Of a DNA stretch of 64,000 nt, positions 1 to 8,304 are shown piece by piece. How positions within the stretch are numbered: position 1 is the stretch's first letter; the number at the start of each line of letters is the position of its first letter. A program made the position numbers and the translations under genes. The notes beneath the pieces are model-generated. The model made no database searches. It saw only the letters and a program-made list of their open reading frames with translations, and had not been told where the DNA came from. The DNA is taken from NCBI GenBank assembly GCA_024398815.1, contig JAKSIL010000010.1, positions 31,800-95,799 of the forward strand. Reading direction: 5' to 3'. This DNA is from Fibrobacter sp. (GTDB lineage: Bacteria; Fibrobacterota; Fibrobacteria; Fibrobacterales; Fibrobacteraceae).

Positions 1-1
1 C

Positions 2-1174
2 GTCGATGGCAAGTGGGTAGGCGAGGCTGTGAGCGATGCGAAGGAATTCGATGCCAAGGGCGCCTTGGCGATTCCCGCTCTGTTCGGCCTGGGACTTGAC
101 TTCAAGGAACCTTTGCGCGACGATATCTACACCTTCCGCGATGGCGTGGATGCCATGCGCCGTGGTGGATTCTTTGGCGGTCTTTACGAAAGTATCGCAA
201 ACCCCATCGACGATTCTCTGAAGCTTACTGCCGTGCAGCAGTTGGCGGCGAAGTCCGGCATGAAGTTCGCCTTTATGGGCGCCTTCAGCATGGGCTACCA
301 GTGCAAGGACTTGTCCGAGATGGTGGAACTCGCTGAATCGGGAGCCGTTGGCTTTGGCGACGGCAACCAGAACTGCGCACGTACGCGCTTCTTGCGCCTT
401 GCCATGGAATACGGTTCCATGACGGGCAAGCGCTTCTTCTTTATGCCGCTTGACGATTCTCTTCGCCATCACGGGCTTGTGCACGAGGGCAGTTACGCCG
501 ATACGCTTGGCATGAAGGGTATTCCCCGCATCGCAGAAACGATTGCCGCGTTCAAGATTCTTGAGATGGCGCGTTTCTTGAAGGTGCCTGTGCATTTCAA
601 ACAAGTGAGTTGCGGCGAGACGCTTACGCTTATCGAGAACGCCCGCAAGAACGGCGTCGACGTGACGTGCGATGTGGATATTTTCCATTTGCTCATCGAC
701 GACAGTTGCCTGTTCGACCTCGACAGCCACTTCAACGTGGCCATGCCGTTCCGTGCAGCCTCCGACCGCGAAGCCTTGTGGAAAGGCCTCGAAAGCGGTG
801 TTGTGGATGCTATCAGCGTGAACCACGATCCGGTGCTCCGTCAAGACAAGGAAGTGAACTTTGAAGATGCTGTGCCGGGAGCGGTTTCCTTGGAAGTCGC
901 ACTCCCTGCCATCTGGAAACCGCTCTGCGAGCGGCTTTCAGCCGCTCGCGCGGTGGAACTCCTTTCCACCGCTCCGGCACAACTTGCAGGCGTTGCTCCG
1001 ATGTCTCTTTCCGTGGGCGGACAGGCAAGTCTAGTCCTCCTGGATCCGGACTCCTCGGTCAAGGTCAATCCGTCCATGTTCGCCGGTCAGGTCCGCAACT
1101 GCCCGCTTCTGGGCAAGGAAATCCCATCTAAAATACTGGGCTCTTACCTGGGCGGTCTGTGGACCGAAGTTTAA
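2..1174 (+). CDS. Dihydroorotase homologue, probably non-catalytic (5' end outside window)
   Basis: The reading frame is open to the left edge, so the true start lies upstream; about 390 codons are visible against roughly 425 for a full dihydroorotase. The overall pattern follows class I dihydroorotase: a GAVGFGDGN segment where the family has GAVAFTDDG, a GMKGIP loop, a VSCGETLTLIENA helix where the family has HVSTAGAVELI, and a KEVNFEDAVPG segment. The metal and catalytic residues are largely absent: the HxH after strand 1 reads GLGLDF, the HVST histidine is replaced (KQVSC), and the catalytic TDHAPH reads VNHDPV. By analogy with the PyrC' proteins of pseudomonads, which lack activity but hold aspartate transcarbamoylase together, I infer a structural partner of PyrB; pyrB would be expected just upstream. 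A different amidohydrolase role cannot be excluded. Confidence 0.75.
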   Translation, partial: VDGKWVGEAVSDAKEFDAKGALAIPALFGLGLDFKEPLRDDIYTFRDGVDAMRRGGFFGGLYESIANPIDDSLKLTAVQQLAAKSGMKFAFMGAFSMGYQCKDLSEMVELAESGAVGFGDGNQNCARTRFLRLAMEYGSMTGKRFFFMPLDDSLRHHGLVHEGSYADTLGMKGIPRIAETIAAFKILEMARFLKVPVHFKQVSCGETLTLIENARKNGVDVTCDVDIFHLLIDDSCLFDLDSHFNVAMPFRAASDREALWKGLESGVVDAISVNHDPVLRQDKEVNFEDAVPGAVSLEVALPAIWKPLCERLSAARAVELLSTAPAQLAGVAPMSLSVGGQASLVLLDPDSSVKVNPSMFAGQVRNCPLLGKEIPSKILGSYLGGLWTEV

Positions 1175-1189
1175 CGAGGAGTATTGCCG

Positions 1190-2203
1190 ATGATCGCTCC
1201 TGCACAGCTAGTTTGGGTCGCGTCCATTCTCATATTGGGACTTATTTTGTTGGTGCTGATAGAAATTCATCGCAGCAACGAACGTCGCAACAATATGGTC
1301 ATGTTCGGTTCCGACGTGTTTGACGAGAAGGTCAAGGAGTATAACTTTTCCGAAAAGGAACAGCATACTCTTGAAAAGCTTGTCCGCGCGTCGAAATTCG
1401 AGAACAAGGATGCCGTGCTGAACTCGGCTGCGCTTTTTGAAACTGCGGTCACCGACTTTTACGAATACAGAAATGTTTTCGCCATTCGCGATGAAACCTT
1501 GGCTTCCGTTGAACTCCTTAGGGAGCAACTGGATTTTACGGCGAAAAATCCTTTGGCGATAGTTCGCTCGACGAGGCAGTTTGCGAAGGGCGACCGCATC
1601 GATGTAATTCTTGAAAATAACGTTCGGTTGAAACATTCCGAAATCCTTTGGAAGAACGAAAAGGAGTGGGCTGTTTTGTACGACAACAGCCTGGGTCCTG
1701 CTTCGTCCTTTGTGGGTAAAAATATTAGGGTCCGTTGGACGAGGCCGGAAGATGCTGTTTATTCCACGGTGCTCTCGGTGCGTTCCGTAGGCCCCGGTGA
1801 ATTTGTGCTGGGGCACTCTACGAAACTTGAAAAGCAGCAGCTTCGTCGCTGGGTGCGTGAACAGGTGGATTTCCCCGTAAAGGCCACTTTTGCTGACGGG
1901 AATACCTGTGATGGGCGCCTTTATGACCTATCTGCTGGCGGTATCCTGGTGGGACTTCCTGTGGATTGCCTGAGCGGTCAACATGTGAAAATTGATTTTG
2001 AACTGCCGAGTTTTGGTGCGCAAAGCGTGGAAATCGAGATTTTGCGTAATATTGGCCATAAAAATCCTCAGTATCCCGACCTGTTTTCTTTGACGGCATC
2101 GTTCTCCGGAACCTTCGGTTGGACCCAGGAAATCGTGCTCCAGTACATTTTTGAGGTCCATAAGAATAGAAAAGCACAGGAAAAATCACAAAAAGTGACC
2201 TAA
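1190..2203 (+). CDS. Membrane-anchored PilZ-domain protein (likely c-di-GMP receptor)
   Basis: About 337 aa. The ATG at 1190 is preferred over the upstream TTG at 1184 because GAGGA (1176-1180) is well spaced only for the ATG. Residues about 5-25 form one hydrophobic N-terminal segment; a charged helical stretch and a middle beta domain follow; the last ~120 residues look like PilZ, with the RRWVR arginine motif and DLSAGG (family D/NxSxxG). Both c-di-GMP-binding signatures are intact, so nucleotide binding is likely. The middle part may be a YcgR-N/PilZN-like domain. It begins 15 bases after the dihydroorotase homologue and precedes the type IV pilus operon, which has its own promoter, so a link with pilus control is positional inference only. 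Confidence 0.8.
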   Translation: MIAPAQLVWVASILILGLILLVLIEIHRSNERRNNMVMFGSDVFDEKVKEYNFSEKEQHTLEKLVRASKFENKDAVLNSAALFETAVTDFYEYRNVFAIRDETLASVELLREQLDFTAKNPLAIVRSTRQFAKGDRIDVILENNVRLKHSEILWKNEKEWAVLYDNSLGPASSFVGKNIRVRWTRPEDAVYSTVLSVRSVGPGEFVLGHSTKLEKQQLRRWVREQVDFPVKATFADGNTCDGRLYDLSAGGILVGLPVDCLSGQHVKIDFELPSFGAQSVEIEILRNIGHKNPQYPDLFSLTASFSGTFGWTQEIVLQYIFEVHKNRKAQEKSQKVT

Positions 2204-2239
2204 GTACTTAATTTTCAATGAGTTAGACGCATTTTCCGC

Positions 2240-2268
2240 TTGACATTTTGACTTTATAAAGGTAGAAT
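2240..2268 (+). promoter_or_regulatory. Strong sigma70-type promoter of the pil operon
   Basis: TTGACA at 2240-2245, a 17-base spacer and TAGAAT at 2263-2268. The start should fall near 2275, giving a leader of about 27 bases with GGAG (2291-2294) before the TTG start of pilM. Confidence 0.8.
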
Positions 2269-2301
2269 TAGGGTAGTACTGTTTCCGATCGGAGTTTTAT
2301 T

Positions 2302-3465
2302 TTGGCTTTAGGTTTGATTGCTCGAATTCGCGGTGAGCGCGAAACTGTTGGCTTAGATGTTGGCCATTACAGCATCAAATACGTGAAGGTTTTCCACAAC
2401 AGTCGCGGCGGCAAGGTCGTTGTCGATGCTGACGTGGAACCTGTTCCCGATGGTGCTATCATAAATGGTGAAATCCAGCGCCGTGAAAGCGGGGATTCTC
2501 CGGTTGCCGCTGCGACAAAAGACAAGGCAGATAAAAAGCAGAAAGACGGCTATGAACTCTTGAGCGAGGCCATGGCCAAGCTGCTGGTTCGCCATCCTAT
2601 CGACGATTCCGTCGACGTTGTCGCAAGTGTTAACTGCGGTGCCGGAGCCGGTGGCGTGCTGGTGGACCGCCTGTCGGTAAAGATTCCAAAGAATGGAAAC
2701 GAAGCTGCCATTATTCTTCAGACCGCCCAGTCCCGTCCGCCCTTTGACGACCAGGACAACGTGGTTGACTACGATGTTTTTTCCCGCGATGCAGAAGAGG
2801 TGAGAGCCAATATTGTTGCTGCCAAGAACAACGTTTTGGACTCCTGGGCGCAGTTCTTTGCCATGAAGCGCATCAGGCTTTCTGCCATGGATGTGGATAT
2901 TTTCGGCCTCGTAAATTCTTACACTGCCACTGCCAGTCCGGAAGATGTTCAGCAGACGGTCGCCATTGTAAGCATTGGCGAAAAGAAGATGAGCATTGCG
3001 TTTGTTCTGGCGGGCCAGTTCCACTCGATGCGTGCCATGACTGGCGGATCCCTTGATGTGCTTGAGGCGAAGCTCAATGACCAGTTGGGAATTGACGCTG
3101 CAAAGTGCCATGAAATTTTTGAAAAGGGCGACCTTAGCGTGGTGGACGGCTTCTCCGAAGCCGAAGTTGAAAACGTGATGAAACAGGGTTTCGAAGACTT
3201 GGTTAGCCAGATTGAATTTGGTATACGTTACTTCTCGTCGTCCGAAGACGCCCAGCCGTTGAACAAGATTTTGTTGGGCGGTGGTGGAGCTTCGATTCCT
3301 GGCCTCAAGGCATACATTGCCGAACGTCTTGAAATTGAAACGGATACGGTAAACCCGTTCCGCTATGTGGAATGCGATGCCAATGCTCTTGGAAAGGACG
3401 GCATTTCACTTGGCTTGTCTAACATTTATGCCCCGGCTCTGGGACTCGCGATGAGGAAGTTCTAA
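2302..3465 (+). CDS. pilM: Type IV pilus assembly protein PilM
   Basis: 387 aa, cytoplasmic actin-like ATPase-fold protein of the pilus alignment complex; in the family it binds the short N-terminal tail of PilN. The first phosphate loop is GLDVGHYSIKYVKV (about residues 18-31), and a second nucleotide loop LLGGGGASIPGL lies near residue 330. The start is TTG at 2302, seven bases after GGAG; no better start lies nearby. An insertion of about 30 polar residues (SGDSPVAAATKDKADKKQKD, about 64-83) sits between strands of the first subdomain. First gene of the operon; its stop overlaps the ATG of pilN by one base. Confidence 0.93.
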   Translation: MALGLIARIRGERETVGLDVGHYSIKYVKVFHNSRGGKVVVDADVEPVPDGAIINGEIQRRESGDSPVAAATKDKADKKQKDGYELLSEAMAKLLVRHPIDDSVDVVASVNCGAGAGGVLVDRLSVKIPKNGNEAAIILQTAQSRPPFDDQDNVVDYDVFSRDAEEVRANIVAAKNNVLDSWAQFFAMKRIRLSAMDVDIFGLVNSYTATASPEDVQQTVAIVSIGEKKMSIAFVLAGQFHSMRAMTGGSLDVLEAKLNDQLGIDAAKCHEIFEKGDLSVVDGFSEAEVENVMKQGFEDLVSQIEFGIRYFSSSEDAQPLNKILLGGGGASIPGLKAYIAERLEIETDTVNPFRYVECDANALGKDGISLGLSNIYAPALGLAMRKF

Positions 3466-4088
3466 TGGCGGCAAAAAAAGCAAAGACAGTTGCAAAAGTT
3501 GAAAAGAGAGATCTTTGTATCGCGATTAACCTGCTTCCGCCGGAATATCGCAAAAAACAAAAGGATTTCTCCTGGTTTACGGACCGTCGCGTGATTTGGC
3601 CGGTGGTGGCGCTTATCGTTGTCATCGTGAGCGTTGCCATGCTGCAGGCTTTTACGGACGAATCTACCATGGCGTTGAACAATGAACTGGATCGCGTGAA
3701 GGCTGAAGTTGAACGCGAACGTCCGCTTCTTGCAAAGATAAGCGACCTGGAACAGAAACAGGGTGTCATCAATACAAAGATTCGCGCCCTCAAGTCCATT
3801 CAGGTGAGCAAGAAACGTTGGGTTATTTTGTTCGAAAATATTTCTTCTGTGCTTCCGCCAAACATGTGGCTTACCAGTGTTTCGCAGATAAATGAAAACG
3901 ATCTCGAAATGAAGGGCTCCACGTTTGACTTTTCCGAGGTTGCCGAATATATGGTAAAACTCGAAAAGCAGGTTAGCATTGACCATGTTTCTCTCGTGAC
4001 CATCGCTACGGTGAAAATCGACAACGAAGAAGCATACAACTTCACTATCAAGGTTGTCTTGAAGAAAGACCTGGGTATGGAGGGGTAA
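3465..4088 (+). CDS. pilN: Type IV pilus inner-membrane protein PilN
   Basis: 207 aa bitopic membrane protein. The cytoplasmic N-terminus carries INLLPPEYR (about residues 23-31), the conserved PilM-binding signature of PilN. One membrane segment follows (VIWPVVALIVVIVSVAMLQA, about 43-62), then a periplasmic coiled coil and a ferredoxin-like domain. The first ~17 residues are Lys/Ala-rich, more than usual. The start ATG overlaps the pilM stop (TAATG), which implies translational coupling; pilO follows after one base. Confidence 0.92.
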   Translation: MAAKKAKTVAKVEKRDLCIAINLLPPEYRKKQKDFSWFTDRRVIWPVVALIVVIVSVAMLQAFTDESTMALNNELDRVKAEVERERPLLAKISDLEQKQGVINTKIRALKSIQVSKKRWVILFENISSVLPPNMWLTSVSQINENDLEMKGSTFDFSEVAEYMVKLEKQVSIDHVSLVTIATVKIDNEEAYNFTIKVVLKKDLGMEG

Positions 4089-4089
4089 T

Positions 4090-4689
4090 ATGGGCAGTAT
4101 TGACTTTAAAGACAAAAAGAACGTGTTCGCCATTGTAATAATACTTGCGATTCTTGGAATCGGTTATTTTGCGTACACGTATATGTGGGATCCGTTCGTC
4201 TTGGAACGCCAACGCTTGGAAGGTGAACTGAGCAACGCCCAGGCTGAATTGGACAAGATCAATGCGAAAAGGCATCGTGTATCTGAATTGGAACTGCAGC
4301 TTGTGCAGGCCGAGAAGGATTTCGAAAAACTCAAGGAAATGTTCCCTGAAGACGAAAAGGTGCCTCTGCGCTTGCAGGACCTTTACGCAGTGCTTCGCAG
4401 TTCGGGCGTGCAGATTCAGAAGTTCAATCCTGAAGGCAGCATGGAACGCGAACACTATATAGAGAACCGCTATTCCATCGCCGTGAATTCCGGTTACCAC
4501 ATGCTGGGCTACCTGTTTGCAGAAATTGCGAACTTCAACTATCCGACCGCGATTTCGAACTTGAAGTTGGGCAGGTACTCGGGCATTGTCGCTGAATTGC
4601 AAAAGGCCGAAACACACGGCTGGACTCCTATTACGATTTCTGTTTCGTTTAATTTGACCACCTATACATCTAAGAAGGCTCCAAAATGA
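4090..4689 (+). CDS. pilO: Type IV pilus inner-membrane protein PilO
   Basis: 199 aa. A membrane segment (VFAIVIILAILGIGYFAYTY, about residues 12-31) is followed by a periplasmic coiled coil (ERQRLEGELSNAQAELDKI and on) and a ferredoxin-like C-terminal domain with LKEMFPEDEKVPLRLQDL, typical of PilO. It pairs with PilN in the periplasmic alignment ring. Its stop overlaps the next gene by four bases (ATGA). Confidence 0.9.
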   Translation: MGSIDFKDKKNVFAIVIILAILGIGYFAYTYMWDPFVLERQRLEGELSNAQAELDKINAKRHRVSELELQLVQAEKDFEKLKEMFPEDEKVPLRLQDLYAVLRSSGVQIQKFNPEGSMEREHYIENRYSIAVNSGYHMLGYLFAEIANFNYPTAISNLKLGRYSGIVAELQKAETHGWTPITISVSFNLTTYTSKKAPK

Positions 4690-6605
4690 TGAAGAACAAA
4701 TTTATTCTTTTGTTTCTGTTCGTCGCGGTAGCCGCAAATGCTACGCTTATCAAGGATGTGCGTTTTGACTGCGATTCGAAGAATTGCGCAGTGGCGTTCC
4801 AATTTGAATCCGATAAGGATTTGCCGACGTTTTTCCAGAAATACGATGCCGGTGCCAAGAAATTGACTCTCGGCTTTTCGACGTCTGAGTTCGCCATGGG
4901 CGAAGGCGTGTACCAAGTGGATCCTTCTTCGGAATGGATTCGTTCCATGCGCGTTTACAAGGAACCTTATCGCGGCATTGATTTCCTTAAAATCGAGTGC
5001 GTCGTCGGTCCGTCGGTTTCCTCTGACAAAAACGACATCGGCCTTGTAAAGTCCAGTTTCCTGGTGAAGTTCAATGGCAATTCCGGCAAGTCCTGGACAT
5101 TGTCCAAACTGTTCGCCGACCGCAAGAAGGCAGCCGAGAAGGCTTCCCTTGAAGAAAAGAAGCGCCTTGCCGAAGAAAAGAAAGCTGAAGAAAAGAAGGC
5201 TTTAGAAGAGAAGAAGGCTGCTGAAAAGTCTGCGAAGGAATCTGCTGCCGCTGAAAAGAAGCGCTTGGCCGAAGAGAAAAAGGCTGCAGAAAAGGCTGCC
5301 CTTGAAGAAAAGAAACGCAAGGCCGAAGAAAAGAAGGCCGCAGCAAAGGCCGCTCTCGAAGAGAAAAAGCGCCTCGCCGAAGAAAAGAAGGCTGCTGAGA
5401 AACAGGCGCTAGAAGAAAAGAAGGCTGCAGCGAAGGCCGCCAAGGAAGAAGAAAAGCGCATTGCCGAAGAACAGAAGGCCATCGACAAGGCTATCAAGGA
5501 AGGCGGCAAGGTTTCTGCACTCTTGGCAAACATCAAGGAAATGACTGTCTTGATTGGTTCTGGAATGGAACAGTTCAGAATCGTTTCGGAATCTCCTGTC
5601 GAAATCCAGAATATCATTGGCCCGGACAAGGCTTCTGTTATCACGGTTGGCCTTGCTGGTCCCAAGAAATCGCCGGTGTTCAAGATTGGCGCAGGTTCCC
5701 TGGTCAAGTCGGTTTCCTGGGGTGCTAACGGCCTTAGAATCCAGCTTCAGAACGGCGCGAAGCCCGTAATGCTTGTGCAGGAAGGAACTCTTGTCTTGCA
5801 GACTTCCGAAAACGCCATTAAAAAGGATGGCTTTGTTTTCTGGTCTGCCCGTCCGGACGGCATATATGTGCGTAATTGGATGAAGGGTAATGACGAAAAG
5901 CCGAATTTCGATACGTTCGTGAGCAAGTTTGAAAAGGACAGCAAAAAGCTCGTTTCCGGCTCGCAGACGTTCCACCTGCGCCCGGTTGTGCGTGAGTTGA
6001 TTGTCGTTGCCGACGAAACGGAATTCTATGCGGCTCCCAATGAAAATTCCCAGGTGCTTAACCGCGTAGTCTTTGGTGAACGTCTGGTAAGCCTTGACGT
6101 TTCCGGATTGTTCAGCAAGGTGCAGTACAACAATCGTGTAGGCTTTGTGAACAAGCGCGCCGTAAGTTACATGGATGAACTTTCTTCTGTGCAGGCTGAA
6201 CGCCTTAAACAGGTCGACAAGGAACGTGGCAATGCTTCTCTTGAAGGTGACGAAAATGCGAACCCCAACGGAAGCCAGCTTGACGGACTTTACGAAGACC
6301 GCGTCACGTACAGCTCCTTTGGCCGTCGCGATCCGTTCGTCGATATCAAGGGACTTGTCGAAGAAGGTATCAATATCGACCAGGTGGAACTTGTGGGTAT
6401 CATTTGGGAATCCGACATTCCCATGGCCATTCTTGTTGAATCCAAGAATCCGTCCGTTTCTTACACGCTTAAGGAAGGCGACAAGATTCTTAATGGCAAG
6501 GTTCTTAAAATTACACAAACTGATGTGCTCTTCCTTATTCAAGAATTTGGTGTGAGCCGTCGCTACTCTATGGGTCTTCCCGATAAATTTGGGGGTCAAA
6601 AGTGA
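4686..6605 (+). CDS. Multidomain pilotin-like fusion: AMIN + KAE helix + SH3 + PilP-like
   Basis: 639 aa in the pilP position. In order: signal peptide (about 1-20, ending ANA), a beta domain resembling AMIN (about 20-130), a Lys/Ala/Glu-rich repeat helix of about 125 residues (about 145-270; heptad-like KKAAEKAALEEKKRLAEE units, TolA-like), a second AMIN-like beta region (about 290-420), a bacterial SH3-like domain (about 440-495, FYAAPNENSQVLNRV to GFVNKRAVS) and a C-terminal PilP-like domain (about 535-635, starting FGRRDPFVDIKGL, with VELVGIIWESDIPMAIL). PilP is normally a ~180-aa lipoprotein linking PilNO to the secretin; no lipobox is seen here. The helix could span the periplasm, and the AMIN and SH3 modules suggest peptidoglycan binding. 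Overlaps pilO and pilQ by four bases each. Confidence 0.85.
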   Translation: MMKNKFILLFLFVAVAANATLIKDVRFDCDSKNCAVAFQFESDKDLPTFFQKYDAGAKKLTLGFSTSEFAMGEGVYQVDPSSEWIRSMRVYKEPYRGIDFLKIECVVGPSVSSDKNDIGLVKSSFLVKFNGNSGKSWTLSKLFADRKKAAEKASLEEKKRLAEEKKAEEKKALEEKKAAEKSAKESAAAEKKRLAEEKKAAEKAALEEKKRKAEEKKAAAKAALEEKKRLAEEKKAAEKQALEEKKAAAKAAKEEEKRIAEEQKAIDKAIKEGGKVSALLANIKEMTVLIGSGMEQFRIVSESPVEIQNIIGPDKASVITVGLAGPKKSPVFKIGAGSLVKSVSWGANGLRIQLQNGAKPVMLVQEGTLVLQTSENAIKKDGFVFWSARPDGIYVRNWMKGNDEKPNFDTFVSKFEKDSKKLVSGSQTFHLRPVVRELIVVADETEFYAAPNENSQVLNRVVFGERLVSLDVSGLFSKVQYNNRVGFVNKRAVSYMDELSSVQAERLKQVDKERGNASLEGDENANPNGSQLDGLYEDRVTYSSFGRRDPFVDIKGLVEEGINIDQVELVGIIWESDIPMAILVESKNPSVSYTLKEGDKILNGKVLKITQTDVLFLIQEFGVSRRYSMGLPDKFGGQK

Positions 6606-8218
6606 AAAAGCTGATAAACATTCTTATGGTCCTGCTTCTGGTTGCAGGGTTTGCGACAGCCTGGGCTGCTCCTGCCGAGGGTTCTGTTGAACCCAACAAG
6701 AAGCTTTACGACTTTACCTTTGTCGACATGGACTACGAAGCCGTATTCCGCTCCCTGTCGGTTACAGCTGGCGTTGATATTTTGCTTGCTCCCGATGTCA
6801 AGGGCCGCATGAGCCTCAAGGTGACAAAGAAGACGTGGCAGGAAACTCTTGACATTATTTGCGATATCAATGAACTGACCTGGATCATTCAGGACAAGTA
6901 CATTTCTATCCAGCGTCAGAGCACCTACCAGGCCAAGCAGAAGAAACTTGCCGACGAAGAAAAGCAGTTGGAAGATACTTCGCCGCTCGTTCGTAAGAAC
7001 TTCCAGGTCCATCATGCCAAGGCCGAAGAATTGGTCAAGGTGCTCGAAAGCATGAAGAGCGGTCGTGGTCGTATTACCACGGTGGAACGCACGAACTCCA
7101 TCATCGTCTACGATACCGATGCCAAGATTGAACAGATGGAAAAGGCTTTGGGCGAATTGGATATCGAAACTCTGCAAATCATGATTACCGCAAAGCTCGT
7201 GGTGGTGAACAGCGAATTGGCTCGTGAACTGGGCGTCGACTGGACTGCATCCATGGGTAACGCTACCCTCACTCCGGGTGCTGCAACAGGAACCGCTGCA
7301 GCGACAAATCCGACAAGGGCTAGCGGCGTCATTCAGTCCTTCCCGAATAATGGCGTCACTCCGGCTGTCACGAATCCTTCTACCGCAATTTCTGCAAGCG
7401 TGCTCGACAACCATGTGCAGCTGGCCATTTCGAACTTGATGGGCGACGCTTCTACCGAAGTCTTGGCAAGCCCGCAGGTGTCCACTTTGGACAATACCGA
7501 AGCCCAGGTGTTCATGGGTGACAAGGTCTCCATTCGCGTTATCGACGATGACGGTGAATCTTCGACCCAGTTGGTTGAAACTGGTATCAAGCTGACGGTT
7601 ACTCCGCACGTCTCTGGCGACAACCGCATTTTGCTCGACCTCCATCCGGAAAACAACTCTTACCGCTATGACGACAAGGGCGAAGTCGTGATTTCTACTC
7701 AGGAAGCCAAGACCAAGGTCGTGGTGGCTGATGGTGAAACTGTTGTGATTGGTGGCCTTACCCGTAGCGAAAATTCCGAAGAAGAACGTGGTATCCCGTT
7801 CCTCAAGGATATTCCCATACTGGGTAATTTGTTCAAGTATTCCCGTACTTCCGTGGTCAAGAAGGACCTGGTCATCTTCGTGACTCCGCGTATCATTCGC
7901 AACTATATTGGAAATATCGATATTTCGGAACCTGTCCAGGAAAGTGGCAATGAAGAAACGGCACCGCAGGCAAAGCCCGTACAGCAGGCTCCTGCCGCAC
8001 AGCCCGTTCAGCAGCAACCGCAGCCGGCCCAGCAACCTGCACCTGCCGCTCAGCCTGCTCCTCAGGCAGCTCCGGCCCCTGCACAGCAACCTGCCGCACA
8101 GCCCGCCGCTGAACCTGCACAACAGCCTGCTGCACAACCCGCTCCGCAACAGGATCAGGCTCCCGCAGCTCCGGCGCCGGAACAGTCCGCCGAAGCCAAT
8201 AACGGCGACTGGGAATGA
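6602..8218 (+). CDS. pilQ: Type IV pilus secretin PilQ (short form)
   Basis: 538 aa outer-membrane secretin with a GTG start overlapping the previous stop (GTGA). Signal peptide about 1-22 (cleavage near AWA/APA). An STN/N0 domain (about 35-90), one N1-type domain (about 115-180) and the secretin core (about 190-430) follow; the core shows VLASPQVSTLDN, VETGIKLTVTPHV, VVIGGLTRSE and the final KKDLVIFVTPRII. The last ~95 residues are a Pro/Ala/Gln-rich tail without clear fold. AMIN domains, usual at the N-terminus of PilQ, are missing here but present in the preceding protein, as if the modules had been redistributed. Confidence 0.92.
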   Translation: MKKLINILMVLLLVAGFATAWAAPAEGSVEPNKKLYDFTFVDMDYEAVFRSLSVTAGVDILLAPDVKGRMSLKVTKKTWQETLDIICDINELTWIIQDKYISIQRQSTYQAKQKKLADEEKQLEDTSPLVRKNFQVHHAKAEELVKVLESMKSGRGRITTVERTNSIIVYDTDAKIEQMEKALGELDIETLQIMITAKLVVVNSELARELGVDWTASMGNATLTPGAATGTAAATNPTRASGVIQSFPNNGVTPAVTNPSTAISASVLDNHVQLAISNLMGDASTEVLASPQVSTLDNTEAQVFMGDKVSIRVIDDDGESSTQLVETGIKLTVTPHVSGDNRILLDLHPENNSYRYDDKGEVVISTQEAKTKVVVADGETVVIGGLTRSENSEEERGIPFLKDIPILGNLFKYSRTSVVKKDLVIFVTPRIIRNYIGNIDISEPVQESGNEETAPQAKPVQQAPAAQPVQQQPQPAQQPAPAAQPAPQAAPAPAQQPAAQPAAEPAQQPAAQPAPQQDQAPAAPAPEQSAEANNGDWE

Positions 8219-8240
8219 TTTTTTGAAAAGTCAATCGTAA

Positions 8241-8266
8241 AAGCCCCGCTTCGGCGAGGCTTTTTT
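8241..8266 (+). terminator. Rho-independent terminator after pilQ
   Basis: Stem AGCCCCGC / GCGAGGCT with a TTCG loop (one C-A mismatch), followed by TTTTTT. It ends the pil operon and faces the 3' end of holA on the other strand. Confidence 0.85.
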
Positions 8267-8304
8267 CGTTTTTGGAGTTGTCCTTTACAGAATGCTGCGA
8301 TGGA

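Noticed and set aside
5120..5500. Apparent DNA tandem repeat in the PilP fusion
   Set aside because: It reflects the Lys/Ala/Glu coding repeat with varied codons, not an exact DNA repeat array.
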